A DNA stretch of 64,000 bases. Source: Xestospongia muta. Its lineage: Eukaryota; Porifera; Demospongiae; Haplosclerida; Petrosiidae. The stretch spans positions 17,419,943 through 17,483,942 of the forward strand of contig OY848918.1 in assembly GCA_963693285.1 (NCBI GenBank). The letters are read 5' to 3'. The notes under the pieces were generated by a model, which saw only the letters and a program-made list of their open reading frames with translations, ran no database searches and was not told where the DNA came from. Shown in pieces: positions 48,998 through 61,124 of the stretch; position 1 is the stretch's first letter; every line of letters begins with the position of its first letter. A program made the position numbers and the translations under genes.

Positions 48998-50460
48998 AGC
49001 TGGGTGGGTTTAAAATGGGTGGATCATCATTTCGAGTTTGCAGACATTGTTTGGCAACAGATTCTGATATCCAGAGTAAAGTTAGTGACATTCTCTTTCA
49101 ATGACTTGTAACTGTACTCTTACAGTTTATGGAAAAGTACTTTGTACTACGAACACAGGTATCCTATTCTCACCATTGTGATCTCATTGAGACAGCTCCA
49201 GAGTTAGCTGAACATTACTCAACTGTGTATGGAATTAACTATGGTTCACCTTTGGACTCACTCTCTAATTTTGAAGTTGCTGAAGGAGCTATGATACCTG
49301 ACATAATGCATGATATCTTAGAGGGTATATTACCTTTAGAAATGAAAAATATGCTCAAGATATTAATTATTGGCTGTATTTGTGATGACTACATCTGTAG
49401 GTGTTAATTCATGACAAGAACTATTTCCCTTTGTGTCTGATTAATGACAGAATCAAAAGTTTGAGTTTACAGTATACTGATGACCTACTCCACCTTGAGC
49501 CATCATGTCTTATAGATGGATCCTTCAAGCAAAATTGTCAGTGGTACATTTTTTGTTGTTGTCATTAAAATAACATATTAGCATCACAGATATGGACTCT
49601 AGCTCGTTTTTTGCCTCTTGTCATTGGTAGTGAAGTCCCTGAAGGTACACTTTTGCTAGTTTTTTACTTTCATGATTAATACTTGGATATAGATGATGAA
49701 TACTGGAAGAAATTCTTAAACCTTTTGGCAATTATGGACATTCTCTTTGCTCCAAGATTTGACATATCTGACTGTGGCTACTTAGAAACTCTCATTACTA
49801 ATCACCACAAAACCTTTAAGCATTTATGCCCTCATGTTCAGATAACATTGAAACTTCACTACATGATTTATATGCCACGTCTAATGGTAGAGTAAGTACA
49901 CACATGATATTCAAATGATGATTGTGATTCCAGATATGGTCCACTTGTACATCACTGGACAATGAGATTTGAAGCTAACCATCGGTATTTTAAGCAACTT
50001 TCCCACATCATTGGTAACTTCATTAATATTACCTACTCCCTTGCTCTGCATCAACTCCACCAATGATATCTTTGCAAAACGCAGAACGCTTGCAATGTGA
50101 AGATTTAGATATTGGTCCTGGTGAGTGCATGTTCTAGTGGGATTTGTGATATAATATTCTTGCATAGGTACAGGTAACATCCTTCCTGCATATCCTATGT
50201 GGAAAGTAAACATGCTGCCACCTTTTGTAGGAAATAATCATTTCAGGTGATCCAAATTTTCTATCAACACATGTATTTCATTTAAGTATAGAACTAATTG
50301 GGTTAAGCAGAGTGGTATCAAGTTTCAAGAAAGTGCATGTATCGTTCTTGGTGCAGACTGTGATGAATTAACATTTGGGCAAATATCAAACTCTAGTTCC
50401 AATGGCTCAGTTTTATCAGCATAAGCAATGTAGATACATTGCAACAAATGATAGAGGACA
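48998..50460 (+). pseudogene. CACTA-like transposase relic of metazoan 'DIMHD(I/L)LEG' type
   Basis: Pieces in order: (L)GGFKMGGSSFRVCRHCLAT at 48998-49080, spliced at GTTAGT/CTTACAG to FMEKYFVLRTQVSYSHHCDL from 49126; then IPDIMHDILEGILPLEMKN; INDRIKSLSLQYTDD after about 49401; IWTLARFLPLVIGSE at about 49583; YWKKFLNLLAIMDILFAPRF from about 49690, joined across a 42-bp intron (about 49892-49933) to EYGPLVHHWTMRFEANHRYF; and a later NAERLQCEDLDIGPG in a shifted frame; then NWVKQSGIKFQ at 50293. This block order occurs in many uncharacterised transposon-derived proteins of cnidarians, sponges and fish. A stop after HQLHQ (50068) and a frame change make it a relic. Confidence 0.7.
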
Positions 50461-50590
50461 ATGATATCAACTAGAGTGATGATTTTGAAAACTGGTTATA
50501 TGGATGATGACAATTGTTTTTTTTTGTTGATAAAAATGAAATTAATATAGCTATTACTACACCTAAGTTACTGTTACAATCTCTGCTGTT

Positions 50591-50592
50591 TC

Positions 50593-50634
<42 letters not shown>
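50591..50634. repeat. (AT)n microsatellite
   Basis: A run of AT dinucleotides with a small internal break, between the two oppositely oriented transposase relics. Confidence 0.9.
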
Positions 50635-50636
<2 letters not shown>

Positions 50637-51149
50637 CAAGTACATCTTCTTCAGACTTTATTTTTCAGTGAACACAGGCATGCATTTCACTAGACAAAAA
50701 GCTAACTATCCTGAAAATTTGGCTTATTGGAAATGAACAGGATAGTTGAGCCTGAGGTATCCTCAAGATTTACTGTAGTTGTCCTGATACAGTATATGAC
50801 ACATTTTGGTCAGCTAATGATATCTGAAATAATAATGTGTCAAATCTGTCACCTATTAGTAGATGTAGGATAGATAGGTCACATTTGGTTAACATATAGA
50901 ATGAGGTATAAATGTTATTGAAATTAATTTAGTACAGAAATTCACGCTAACTTGGGTCAATAGTAATAATACATGAAACTTTGTCTGAGTACAAGTGTGA
51001 AAAATACATTATTTGTTAAGAGAACAAAATTTTTTTTCACTCTATAACAACTATTCTCATGGATGCAGATCTTTGAATATAAACAACACTGCTTTATTAA
51101 GCGTATAGGAACAAAACTATAATAACTTGGATGTTCAAATTTATCAGCA

Positions 51150-51540
51150 CACCAGAATTACACAGGCTTACCTATCCTACCAAATTGTCGATGGGGGAGA
51201 TACCACAAACAAATAGCTATTGTTAAGTTTGAAACCTCATCTACAACACTGAAAGAAACAGGACCAAAATGATGTATCTTTACAGGAAGAAAGCTACTGT
51301 TGCGTTCTAATTGGGTATACAAAGGAGTAGGTAATATTCCTACTGTTAAGACATTCTCCTTTTTAAAGCGAGACATATATGATAAGTTCATAATTGTTAG
51401 GTATATCATCCCAACTGAGTATGTGAGATGCTTAAACCAATCCACATTCATCATTAGTGCAATTGTGTTCAATGGGATTTTGTATCTGATGTTCGTATGA
51501 GTTTTTCAAATCTCTCCATCATAAACATCAGTTAAGTTTG
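51150..51540 (-). pseudogene. Transposase_21 (CACTA/tnp2-like) fragment
   Basis: Minus strand reads LTDVYDGEI, stop, then MMNVDWFKH.. with YSVGMIYLTIMNLSYMSRFK and KENVLTVGILPTP, corresponding to the 'LNVDWF...YSVGAIYL...NLPR..R....N..LVG..PGP' block of Transposase_21 proteins. The usual PGP is PTP here, and a stop interrupts the start. It lies on the opposite strand to the relic at 49-50.5 kb and is a different subfamily. Confidence 0.62.
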
Positions 51541-51817
51541 TATTACGACTGTCTAGATAAGTCGATAAAACCAGGACGTAGAACCATTTGCTGTATATAC
51601 ATTTTCAAAAGGTAATAGCAGTAAACTTTTAATGGGTAGTAAATACACTTGCCAGAAGAAAAACAAACAGACTTCAACAAAGCAGAACAACATGGTTGAC
51701 GAAATGTCTTCACAGAATGGTTAGGAAATTGACTGTTTAAGCACCTGCAGTTCCATTGTGAGAGTGAACATGAAATATGTTCATGAACAGTAAGACATTC
51801 TGGAGAAACAAAAAAAA

Positions 51818-52985
51818 ATGAAAGGTTTGACTTCTATTGGTGAACAGTTACTTTTTTTAGCCATATACAATGAGATTGCAAATTTGTTAAAATGTGAGTT
51901 GAATGTTGAATACTTTGCTGAATACTTTCGACATAAACTTTATCAATTCATCAATGGTATTCTCAGGAATGTAAAGGAAGACCTACTTACTCCACACACA
52001 AACGTTGAGCATACGCTTCGATCGTAGTGTGAATTGTAAAGACAGCTAAAGTTCTAACGAGTCTGCGTTCCTATATTGACATGTCTTCCTTTTTGAACCT
52101 GATATGGAACGGTATAACGTACACTTTTACAAACTAGTTGTAGCTCTGGTTCTGAGGAAGATTCAAATAATGTACGGACAAATGCCAGAAGAAAGAGACC
52201 GCGTTACCCTTATCCAAAGTCTGAAGAAAAAACCATCTGTCAATCTCAATAGAAGAAATAAGCAACCTAGCAATAGTTATAAATTCAAAGGACTTACAAA
52301 ATCAACAGAGCCAGTTCTAAAGTCTTACCTATCATCAACTACACTAACATTAACACTTTTACCTTCACAAGTTTCCACTGACGGTACGTTATCCAGTTAG
52401 TATTATTGTTAGACATTTTGTTAAAATTTGTCCAGTAGAAAGTACAGACTTTGTTGAGTATTGTGTTACATAAATATTGACTAGTTGTGCTTACATTTAT
52501 TATTTAAACTTATTGTGTTTGTGTAGGCCTAAGTGTAAATTCTTTTTGTAGTCCATGTACTCCATGTACATCTGACCCCAGTGTATGTCTGAAGAGTCTG
52601 AAATTTACAGCATGAAAGTAAAGGTAGAAGTCATTGAATCCAGTTGTAATACTGGGAAGAAAAAAATATGGCCATGGAAATATCCAATACAGTTAGCGTA
52701 AGTTACTAAGTTTCTATGTTCTTGATTTATCACTTCACTACCACAGTGAGAGACAAGACGAGTATATAACATTCTTTACAGTGAGAATGAGTCCTTCATT
52801 GGTTTCCAGATAGGGAATGGGTTAGTTTTAATATTTGTTTTTTTGTGTTTTACTTCTTATTTTTGCCTATGCATTAGCAAAACATACAATACTTATGGTA
52901 TTGAAAGCAAGAGAGTTCTTGATACTTTATTAAAAGAACTGAAAGCACTGAATCCAGTATTTCTGACTGATGATATCTCAGATCT
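51818..52985 (+). pseudogene. Unrecognised cluster of coding-like pieces
   Basis: Open pieces at 51818-52027 (TSIGEQLLFLAIYNEIANLL...), 52104-52400 (a basic, Lys/Asn-rich stretch with SLKKKPSVNLNRRNKQPSN), 52577-52698 (ending KKIWPWKYPIQLA) and 52880-52990 (GIESKRVLDTLLKELKALNP, followed by GTTAGT). Several have plausible acceptors and donors, so they could be exons of one gene, but there is no family match and the order cannot be proved. It may be the N-terminal part of a transposon like its neighbours. Confidence 0.3.
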
Positions 52986-53526
52986 GGTTAGTTAAAATTT
53001 AATGTTGTTTAGCACATTCATTTTGTCATAGTATGATCATCACAAGTTAAGAGACAACTTCTAAAGAGAGTCTGAGGGCCTTTCTAATCTCGAAATTGAC
53101 TATATGATATTCCCAGATGGATTTAAACATGCTTAAAAACACATTTATTATAGAAATGTATTTTTCATTTTATATAACAGTGATGGTTTAATGCAATATC
53201 ATTTCAATGATTTAAGGAAATATGACATATAATTAACTTTTACTGTCAAATTTAACACAGCTAGATTAGCCAAGGATATATCACCTTTCATTGCCATGAT
53301 AGGTGCTAGCTATAGTGCCCTACACTACATCTGTAAATCTACAGTATAGTTGGACCTATCCTTGATACTCAACATGTAAGAACATTTGACCTATACTTAA
53401 TCTATTATGAAGAGATAATGATACAATATTGTTGTGTTTTATCCTAGTGTTTGTAGTCCAGAAAACTAAACAAATGTACTTTGTTTGGTCTACTGACATA
53501 CAAGATTTTCATGTTCATGTAGTTTA

Positions 53527-53568
53527 TTAGTTAATGAATATAGTCCATGGACTATATTCATTAACTAA
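53527..53568. repeat. Perfect 42-bp palindrome
   Basis: TTAGTTAATGAATATAGTCC joined through ATGG..., exactly self-complementary over all 42 bases with centre TCCATGGA. No loop. Cruciform potential; no element recognised. Confidence 0.95.
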
Positions 53569-54203
53569 TTCTGACACATATGAAACTTCTTTTATATTGT
53601 ACTTAAATATAATATACTTTAGTTGTTATTATTATACATTTTTAAAGACAATTCTCAACATCTAGCTGTAAGGCAATGAACAGTAAATTACATAGCACTT
53701 TACTGATTGATAAAGTAGTGCTGTAATAAGATTACCAGGTGCTGATGTAACACCAAAGTGCTACAGTAGCATACAGGTGCTAGTATAAGACCATACAGTT
53801 TGACACCATTGTGTTGTGTTAGCACCTCCAATTTTACAGTGTGTAAAATAGATAGAAGGGCATTAGCTCAATGATACATATATATTATATATTTTAAATA
53901 TAATGTCTTTATGAAGCTTAATAAGTGTTATTATACATGTCCATTCACTTCATTTTATTCTATTGTTAATTATATTTATCAATTAAATTAAAAAGCACAT
54001 GATTTTGCACATGATGCACATGCAACTGATAAATTTAATGAACTTTAATTACTGTCCTAAATATAATTATAAATTGAAGTGGCCTATTTTTAAAATAATT
54101 GTGTAAATATGTTCTAATTCTATATGTAGTGTTCCATTCTTACTGCTGGTATATCTGGACTTGCAGCAAGGATAGACAGCCCTATAATCGCTTTGAACAA
54201 TGT

Positions 54204-54204
54204 G

Positions 54205-54259
<55 letters not shown>

Positions 54260-54280
54260 TATACTATGAAAGTAGACAAA

Positions 54281-54326
<46 letters not shown>

Positions 54327-54343
54327 TTTGTCTACTTTCATAG
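54204..54343. repeat. (AT)n run and a perfect 80-bp palindrome with AT centre
   Basis: After a long AT tract, CTATGAAAGTAGACAAAGT (54264-54282) pairs exactly with ACTTTGTCTACTTTCATAG (54325-54343) across a 42-nt AT core that is itself self-complementary. Confidence 0.93.
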
Positions 54344-54349
54344 TTTTAG

Positions 54350-55690
54350 AATATTTTCGTTTACGACTTTAGAGAGCAAAAATCTAATTATAACATTAGA
54401 CCTAACTGCAAGCACTGTGACACTGAGTGTAAAATGACAATGATTGATGCTTGATCCTAGCTTGCTTGTTTGCTATATATATTTCCAACATATACAGTTT
54501 TATGTGCACAGACAATGCTGGTAATTTTTGATACAATGTTGGTACCTCTAGTTAATTGAAATTAAATATTTTTACAGTAATTATGAAATGCTAAATGAAA
54601 TCCAATGACAGCTTTGACCTATTGGAAAGGATTTTCTGTATTATGCTATCTTAATCATATTGTGTACATAGTATGTATCAACTATATATAATGTTATTTA
54701 TCATATATAATAAAATAATAATTATAGTATATTGATAGCCATAATTCCTAAATAAATAAAAGAGTTTGTGCTGTCTTTAATTGCTAGAAAGGGTCAACTT
54801 TGACAGCTTCAATATTTTCAGCTGCAAGTTGCCCCATCAAGTATTCTTTATTTCAAGCTGCAGATGTGTTATAATACAGTACTCTTTCAAACTAGATAAG
54901 TTACTCTTTACTCATCAACTTAATTTCCTTAATATAAGAATTCTAATAATAACATAGTGTGCCTTCGTTATATGAATACTTTACTCTACCTATACACTCG
55001 TAGCTTATAAAGTAATTATGTTTACATCATGTTATAGTTTTGGGAAAGCTGACAATAAAATATTTTTTTAGATCAAATATTTTTGTCAAATTAAACTAAG
55101 TGTATATATGAAATGAATGTATTTTTGGTAAATAGCTATAGAATAATGGATATTCTCTAGATCCTTAAGAAATAATTTAGTTAATTATTTATTTTGCCCC
55201 ATACATTATGCCATTACAATAATGAAATTCATTTTTGCAAAAAAAATTAACAAAAGTAAGATATGATAAAGTCTATTAAGACTGCACATTACAGATATAG
55301 ATTGTCAAATGAATTAGTAAATATATAATTATAATTATATTAGTCTCTGTTAATTTTATATGTGATGCTAATTACTATGCAATACATTTATTGAGATAGA
55401 GGACTTGGAATATACATTTATTTATCAATCTACACAATCATTCTTACATTTATCTCTATATATACAGTTTTATCTACAAACCATTTCTTTGTCATTTCAA
55501 TCAGTTTTTACTCTACATAAATTAAAAACTATATAAGTATTTATCAATTAATTCGTACAATGTTTATTCCATATCTCCATCAGCTGGAAAGAAATTACAA
55601 AATAATATCAAAAATTATTTGAGAGTCAGATAACTATCAATGTGATTGACTAGATTATTATATGATGGTAATAGGAGTACATATAATATT
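54350..55690. other. AT-rich stretch, no gene recognised
   Basis: No supported exon, repeat or regulatory element. Confidence 0.5.
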
Positions 55691-55692
55691 AT

Positions 55693-55816
55693 AATTCATT
55701 TTTAACAATGTGTGGTACACAAATACAGTGAAGTTATAGGAATATTCATATAGTAGTAACAATATGAACATTCCTATGACTTCACTGTTAAAAAGTTACA
55801 TTGTTAAAAATGAATT
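55693..55816. repeat. Long imperfect hairpin, MITE-like
   Basis: Outer arms AATTCATTTTTAACAATGT (55693-) and its exact inverse (55798-55816). Inner arms ACAGTGAAGT.ATAGGAAT.TTCATAT pair with ATATGAA.ATTCCTAT.ACTTCACTGT. About 124 bp folds back on itself with few mismatches. No target duplication was identified with confidence. Confidence 0.8.
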
Positions 55817-56061
55817 TTTAAAATTCAAACTGGGTATAAATAACAGTAGCTATTGGTTTATATTATATCTAATACATCAAGTTAGAGTGTCATCATAATT
55901 AACAATACTTGTGACATTAGTTGTACCATGACTAGTATGAATTGACCAATCAGATTGCTTTAAATGAGTTTGATAAATTTCATATCAACCTCTGATCGTT
56001 ATCAGTGAGGTTGACAATTTTTTTAGCGGTGGTTGACAATTTTTTTACTAGTAGCGGTAAT

Positions 56062-56325
56062 TCAAAAATAAATAATAAATGAATGAAATATATATATATG
56101 AAATGCCGTTCGCCTATGACTCCTCCAGTCTTTCCAGACCTTAACCGCCCAGTTAGTATCGCGAGAGGTGTTTTTGGGAACGGAATTAGTTTTTGCTGCT
56201 TCCACGCTTTCGTCACTTTGAAAAGCGAAACGTTCACCGTTGGGTAGGGCTGAAGGAACTGCCGAGTCGCTAGCGACAATATCGGTCAAGGCGTGTTCAA
56301 ATAAATGGGCGTCTACCTGAGAAAG
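56062..56325 (-). pseudogene. N-terminal exon of a DUF3504/QRICH1-like (Crypton-derived type) protein
   Basis: Minus strand, after a polypyrimidine-CAG that could be an acceptor (about 56319), reads VDAHLFEHALTDIVASDSAV ... SVPKNTSRDTNWAVKVWKDW and RSHRRTAF, then dissolves into AT repeats at about 56100. The pattern 'VPKNT...D..WAVKVW.DW...R' is typical of the segment preceding the tyrosine-recombinase-like domain in DUF3504 proteins of sponges and cnidarians. It is far more GC-rich than its surroundings. The rest of the protein is absent here. It could be a gene exon cut off from its partners or a transposon relic. Confidence 0.5.
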
Positions 56326-56460
56326 AATAATTATAGTCCAACTCGTCTTCCATTTTGAATTTGCGTCGTTAGAATAAGAAAAAACCTTGCTAGACTTCCT
56401 TTATATAGCAGGTTTGTGCGTGATATTGTTGCCATGGCAGACCATTTCATGGTACAAGCC

Positions 56461-56561
56461 GGTTATATACCCTCGGTACGGTTTCCATGGCATTTATCAA
56501 CCTCGCGACTTCGTCGCTCGGTTGATAAATCTCATGGAAACCTTTACCTCGGTATATAACC
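56461..56561. repeat. 101-bp inverted repeat (hairpin)
   Basis: GGTTATATACC...CGGT.CGGTTTCCATGG.ATTTATCAACC pairs with GGTTGATAAATCTCATGGAAACC...GGTATATAACC around a GC-rich loop (TCGCGACTTCGTCGCTC), which is itself partly palindromic. Probably a small MITE. Confidence 0.85.
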
Positions 56562-56569
56562 TATACTTA

Positions 56570-58840
56570 CAAAAACAAGAAAACAATAGTAAGTAAAGAG
56601 AATAATATTATAGATTGAGACAAACTAGATAAAGGGATAACAGCTGTATATATAAAACAGATTAAATAATGTAAAATAGTTTAACTATAAATCAAAGTCT
56701 ATGACAACTTGAAAGTAGTGTAACATAATTATTAAGATGATTAATTGCCTTCCATTTTATTGTTTCTCTGCTTGTCTCTTATACACTTAATCTATAGGTT
56801 CATATATACTCTATTAGTCTCTGCTAGTTTATTATAGTCTCTTATTGACAAAATTTGTCCCTATGTCCCATAGTATTATGAATTTTTCCTCAGCTAATTT
56901 GCTGTAAACACACATTGCACTTTTTAATTTTTTGTAACTATGTAGCATTGATAGTTATCACTAATTGTTGTACACACAGTCATTATAAAGACCATATCCT
57001 GTAGTGATACCTGAGAAGAAAATATTTGTTAGTTGCTAAAATAAAATGTACAATAAGAGTTAAAGGACAATTTACATTTATGATAGTAGTAGGAAATTGA
57101 ACAAAAAATTAATGTTATGGCAAAAAGCAAAGGTCAAAGCTAATGTCAATAGATTTTAGTAATGACATTTTTAAAGTCTGGTATATATGTGTGAACTAGT
57201 ACTAGCGAGTCCTTCTATTATGATGATTAGCAATGGGATGTCAAACAAATCATTAAAACCATATCTTACTTGAAAATTAGTACAACAAAGTAACCTTTTT
57301 AGAATAGGTTACTTTGGTTTTAGAATGGTAGGTTACTAGCAATACTGGAGAACTATTAAGTGACAACGATATGTGTTTTAAGACATTAGATTCATCATAT
57401 AATACACAACCAGATAATTTGAAGACTGGATGAAATTATAGATGTCTTGATCAATATTTCTTGGCATTATGTATCTATTAATTGTTGTTAAGGAATAAAC
57501 ACATTATACTATTTATCATTTTTATTAATAGTTCAAGTGTTTAGTTAGGTCAGTTTCATTTCTATATATTTATATAATGTAATTATATCTTGCCACAAGA
57601 AATGTCATTGTTGGTAAGATATTGTATTAAAACATTTCTAATATTTTATCATACACATTGTTTTTAAGCTCAAATGTAAAAGATTTGCAATGAGCTTTTG
57701 ATAGAAATATAATACATTGAACATGTCTCAATATTAGCATTACTATTGAGAATACTAAAATATATACAACCATTATCAGAAACATGAATAATATTTAATT
57801 TTATACAGCATAGCTGCAGGGTTGAATTCATTGTAATTACATGTAATATGTAATTAAAACATGTGGAACTCAGATATATCACAGGAAATTTAATTTGAAT
57901 GGTTGATTTTAGCAATCTTTTACAATTTTTATTGTAAACATTACATAATGAGATCATGAGAAGTAATAAACACTCTGCTTTAATTACTGACACAGTACAG
58001 TTGTACAAACATTAGTTACACAGTAAAGATGTAATTAAAAATAGGCAAAGGATGTTATTAAGCCTTTTTTAATGACAGACAAGAATATACGTCATGTCAT
58101 CTTGTTATTGACAGATGGCGTGATATCGCATCGCGTCATAGTTGACAGCTTTATTCAGCGCGACGTTGACAGTTGACAGGGGCCAGCTGGGCTCTAAAAC
58201 TTATACTGTGAGGAGTGCATTTATTATTCTTCCTTTTCATAAAACTACTTTCTCTTACTATTGATCAATAGAAAGTAGCATATATTCTACCCTTCTTTAT
58301 TACTACTGTATAAACATACTGAAGAAAATAGACTACAATGTACATAATATATGCTAAGGTGACTATTATTTAATGAGACATTACACAAAATGTCATAACT
58401 CTGACAATCAGCTACACAACTTCCCATTAGTATATCAGTAATGAGTCATGTTTACTATATATACGCCCCCTTAGTTAATCATATTTTATGAAAATGACCA
58501 TAGATTGATTAAATCAACCAATGTATTTTGAAATATAATAATACAAAATTATAACATTATGTAATAACTCAGAAAATAATCATAATAACTACAAAACAAA
58601 ATAATCATAATATCTACAAAACAAAATAAACATTTGAGCTAAAAGCTTTATTATAATAGACACTTAACGAATGTACAATTCAATGATATCAATTGGTATA
58701 GCTTCATTAGGATATCCTTCACTGCTACACTTCTTAGCTCAATATCATAAGTGGTCCAGTAATTGAAGGACTTTATAAACCATGCAATGTTTTGTGTTGT
58801 ACAACAGTCAGACTCTAAGTATCCACATTGTTTGCCATCC
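56570..58840. other. No gene recognised; small GC-richer patch near 58.1 kb
   Basis: Mostly AT-rich. Around 58100-58180 there is a GC-richer patch with repeated TTGACAG motifs and CG dinucleotides (ATCGCATCGCGTCATAG, GCGCGACGTTGACAG), which may be a remnant element end or a promoter-like patch. The 112-codon frame 57670-58008 shows no domain. Confidence 0.4.
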
Positions 58841-58843
58841 CAT

Positions 58844-58873
58844 AGAGAGAGAGAGAGTGAGAGAAAGAGAGAT

Positions 58874-58956
<83 letters not shown>

Positions 58957-59163
58957 AAAGGACAAGGAGAGAGCAAAGTAAAATGGAATGAACTCATTAC
59001 CCCTAAATATAATGATAATACTACTTAAAAGTAAATCAGAGTTTACCTTACATGAAAAATAGACAACGAAGTGCTTGCAAACCACACCCACAACATATGA
59101 TACTGTCAGTCAAGCTCCTAATTGATGCCCTCTACTTAGGATGGCTCTAAGTGTGAAATTGAC

Positions 59164-59236
<73 letters not shown>

Positions 59237-59477
59237 TAGACAGAGAGAGAGAGAGAGAGAAACAAAAGGACAAAGGGAGAGTAAAGTAAAACGGAATAAA
59301 CTCATTACCTCTAAATATAATGATAATACTACTTAAAAGTAAATCTGAGTTTACCTTACATGAAAAATAGACAACGAAGTGCTCGCAAACCACACCCACA
59401 ACATATGATATTGTCAGTCAAGCTCCTAATTGATGCCCTCTACTTAGGATGGCTCCAAGTGTGAAATTGACACACAC

Positions 59478-59510
<33 letters not shown>

Positions 59511-59991
59511 AAAGGACAAAGAGAGAGTAAAGTAAAACGGAATAAACTCATTACCCCTAAATATAATGATAATACTACTTAAAAGTAAATCAGTGTTTAC
59601 CTTACATGAAAAAATAGACAACGAAGTACTTTAAAACCACACTTACAACATATGATACTGTCTGTCAAGCTCCTAATTGATGCCCTCTACTTAGGATGGC
59701 TCTAAGCGTGAAATTGTCAGAGAGAGATAGAGAGAGAATGAGAGAGAGAGAGAGAGAGAGAAAATTAAAACGGAATGAACTCATTACCCCTAAATATAAT
59801 GATAATACTACTTAAAAGTAAATCAGAGTTTACCTTACATGAAAAATAGACAACAAAGTGCTTGCAAACCACACCCACAACATATGATACTGTCAGTCAA
59901 GCTCCTAATTGATGCCCTCTACTTAGGATGGCTCTAAACGTGAAATTGACAGAGAGAGAGAGAGAGAGAAAGAGAGCGAGGGAGGAAGGGA

Positions 59992-60023
<32 letters not shown>

Positions 60024-60924
60024 TACAAAAGGACAAAGAGAGAGTAAAGTAAAACGGAATAAACTCATTACCCCTAAATATAATGATAATACTACTTAAA
60101 AGTAAATCAGTGTTTACCTTACATGAAAAAATAGACAACGAAGTGCTTTAAAACCACACCTACAACATATGATACTGTCTGTCAAGCTCCTAATTGATGT
60201 CCTCTACTTAGGATGGCTCTAAGCGTGAAATTGTCAGAGAGAGATAGAGAGAGAATGAGAGAGAGAGAGAGAGAGAGAAAATTAAAACGGAATGAACTCA
60301 TTACCCCTAAATATAATGATAATACTACTTAAAAGTAAGTCTGAGTTTACCTTACATGAAAAATAGACAACGAAGTGCTCGCAAACCACACCCACAACAT
60401 ATGATATTGTCAGTCAAGCTCCTAATTGATGCCCTCTACTTAGGATGGCTCTAAGTGCGAAATTGACACACACTGAGAGAGAGAGAGAGAGAGAAAGAGA
60501 GACACAAAAGGACAAAGAGAGAGTAAAGTAAAACGGAATAAACTCATTACCCCTAAATATAATGATAATACTACTTAAAAGTAAATCAGTGTTTACCTTA
60601 CATGAAAAAATAGACAACGAAGTACTTTAAAACCACACTTACAACATATGATACTGTCTGTCAAGCTCCTAATTGATGCCCTCTACTTAGGATGGCTCTA
60701 AGCGTGAAATTGTCAGAGAGAGATAGAGAGAGAATGAGAGAGAGAGAGAGAGAGAGAAAATTAAAACGGAATGAACTCATTACCCCTAAATATAATGATA
60801 ATACTACTTAAAAGTAAATCAGAGTTTACCTTACATGAAAAATAGACAACAAAGTGCTTGCAAACCACACCCACAACATATGATACTGTCAGTCAAGCTC
60901 CTAATTGATGCCCTCTACTTAGGA
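58844..60924. repeat. Tandem array of 233-307 bp units with (GA)n segments
   Basis: Eight repeats of a block beginning GGAATGAACTCATTACC or GGAATAAACTCATTACC (starts near 58985, 59291, 59538, 59772, 60056, 60289, 60536, 60769) end in CTCTACTTAGGATGGCTC and a variable (GA)n tract. Units differ by their GA tract: types with 'GACACACACTGAGAGA', with 'GTCAGAGAGAGATAGAGAGA' then 'ATGAGAG', or with long pure GA. Open frames with runs of Ser-Leu or Arg-Glu across it are artefacts. The array continues to an assembly gap. Confidence 0.93.
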
Positions 60925-61124
60925 NNNNNNNNNNNNNNNNNNNNNNNNNNNNNNNNNNNNNNNNNNNNNNNNNNNNNNNNNNNNNNNNNNNNNNNNNNNN
61001 NNNNNNNNNNNNNNNNNNNNNNNNNNNNNNNNNNNNNNNNNNNNNNNNNNNNNNNNNNNNNNNNNNNNNNNNNNNNNNNNNNNNNNNNNNNNNNNNNNNN
61101 NNNNNNNNNNNNNNNNNNNNNNNN
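60925..61124. other. Assembly gap (200 N)
   Basis: Exactly 200 N, a common placeholder size, directly inside the tandem array. The true array length is unknown. Confidence 0.99.

Noticed and set aside
57670..58008. 112-codon minus-strand frame
   Set aside because: Low-complexity composition (Ile/Asn/Tyr/Cys), as expected from AT-rich noise; no motif or splice partner.
58651..60617. Repeated open frames with long Ser-Leu or Arg-Glu runs
   Set aside because: They are translations of (GA)n/(TC)n tracts inside the tandem array and recur with each unit; no protein meaning.
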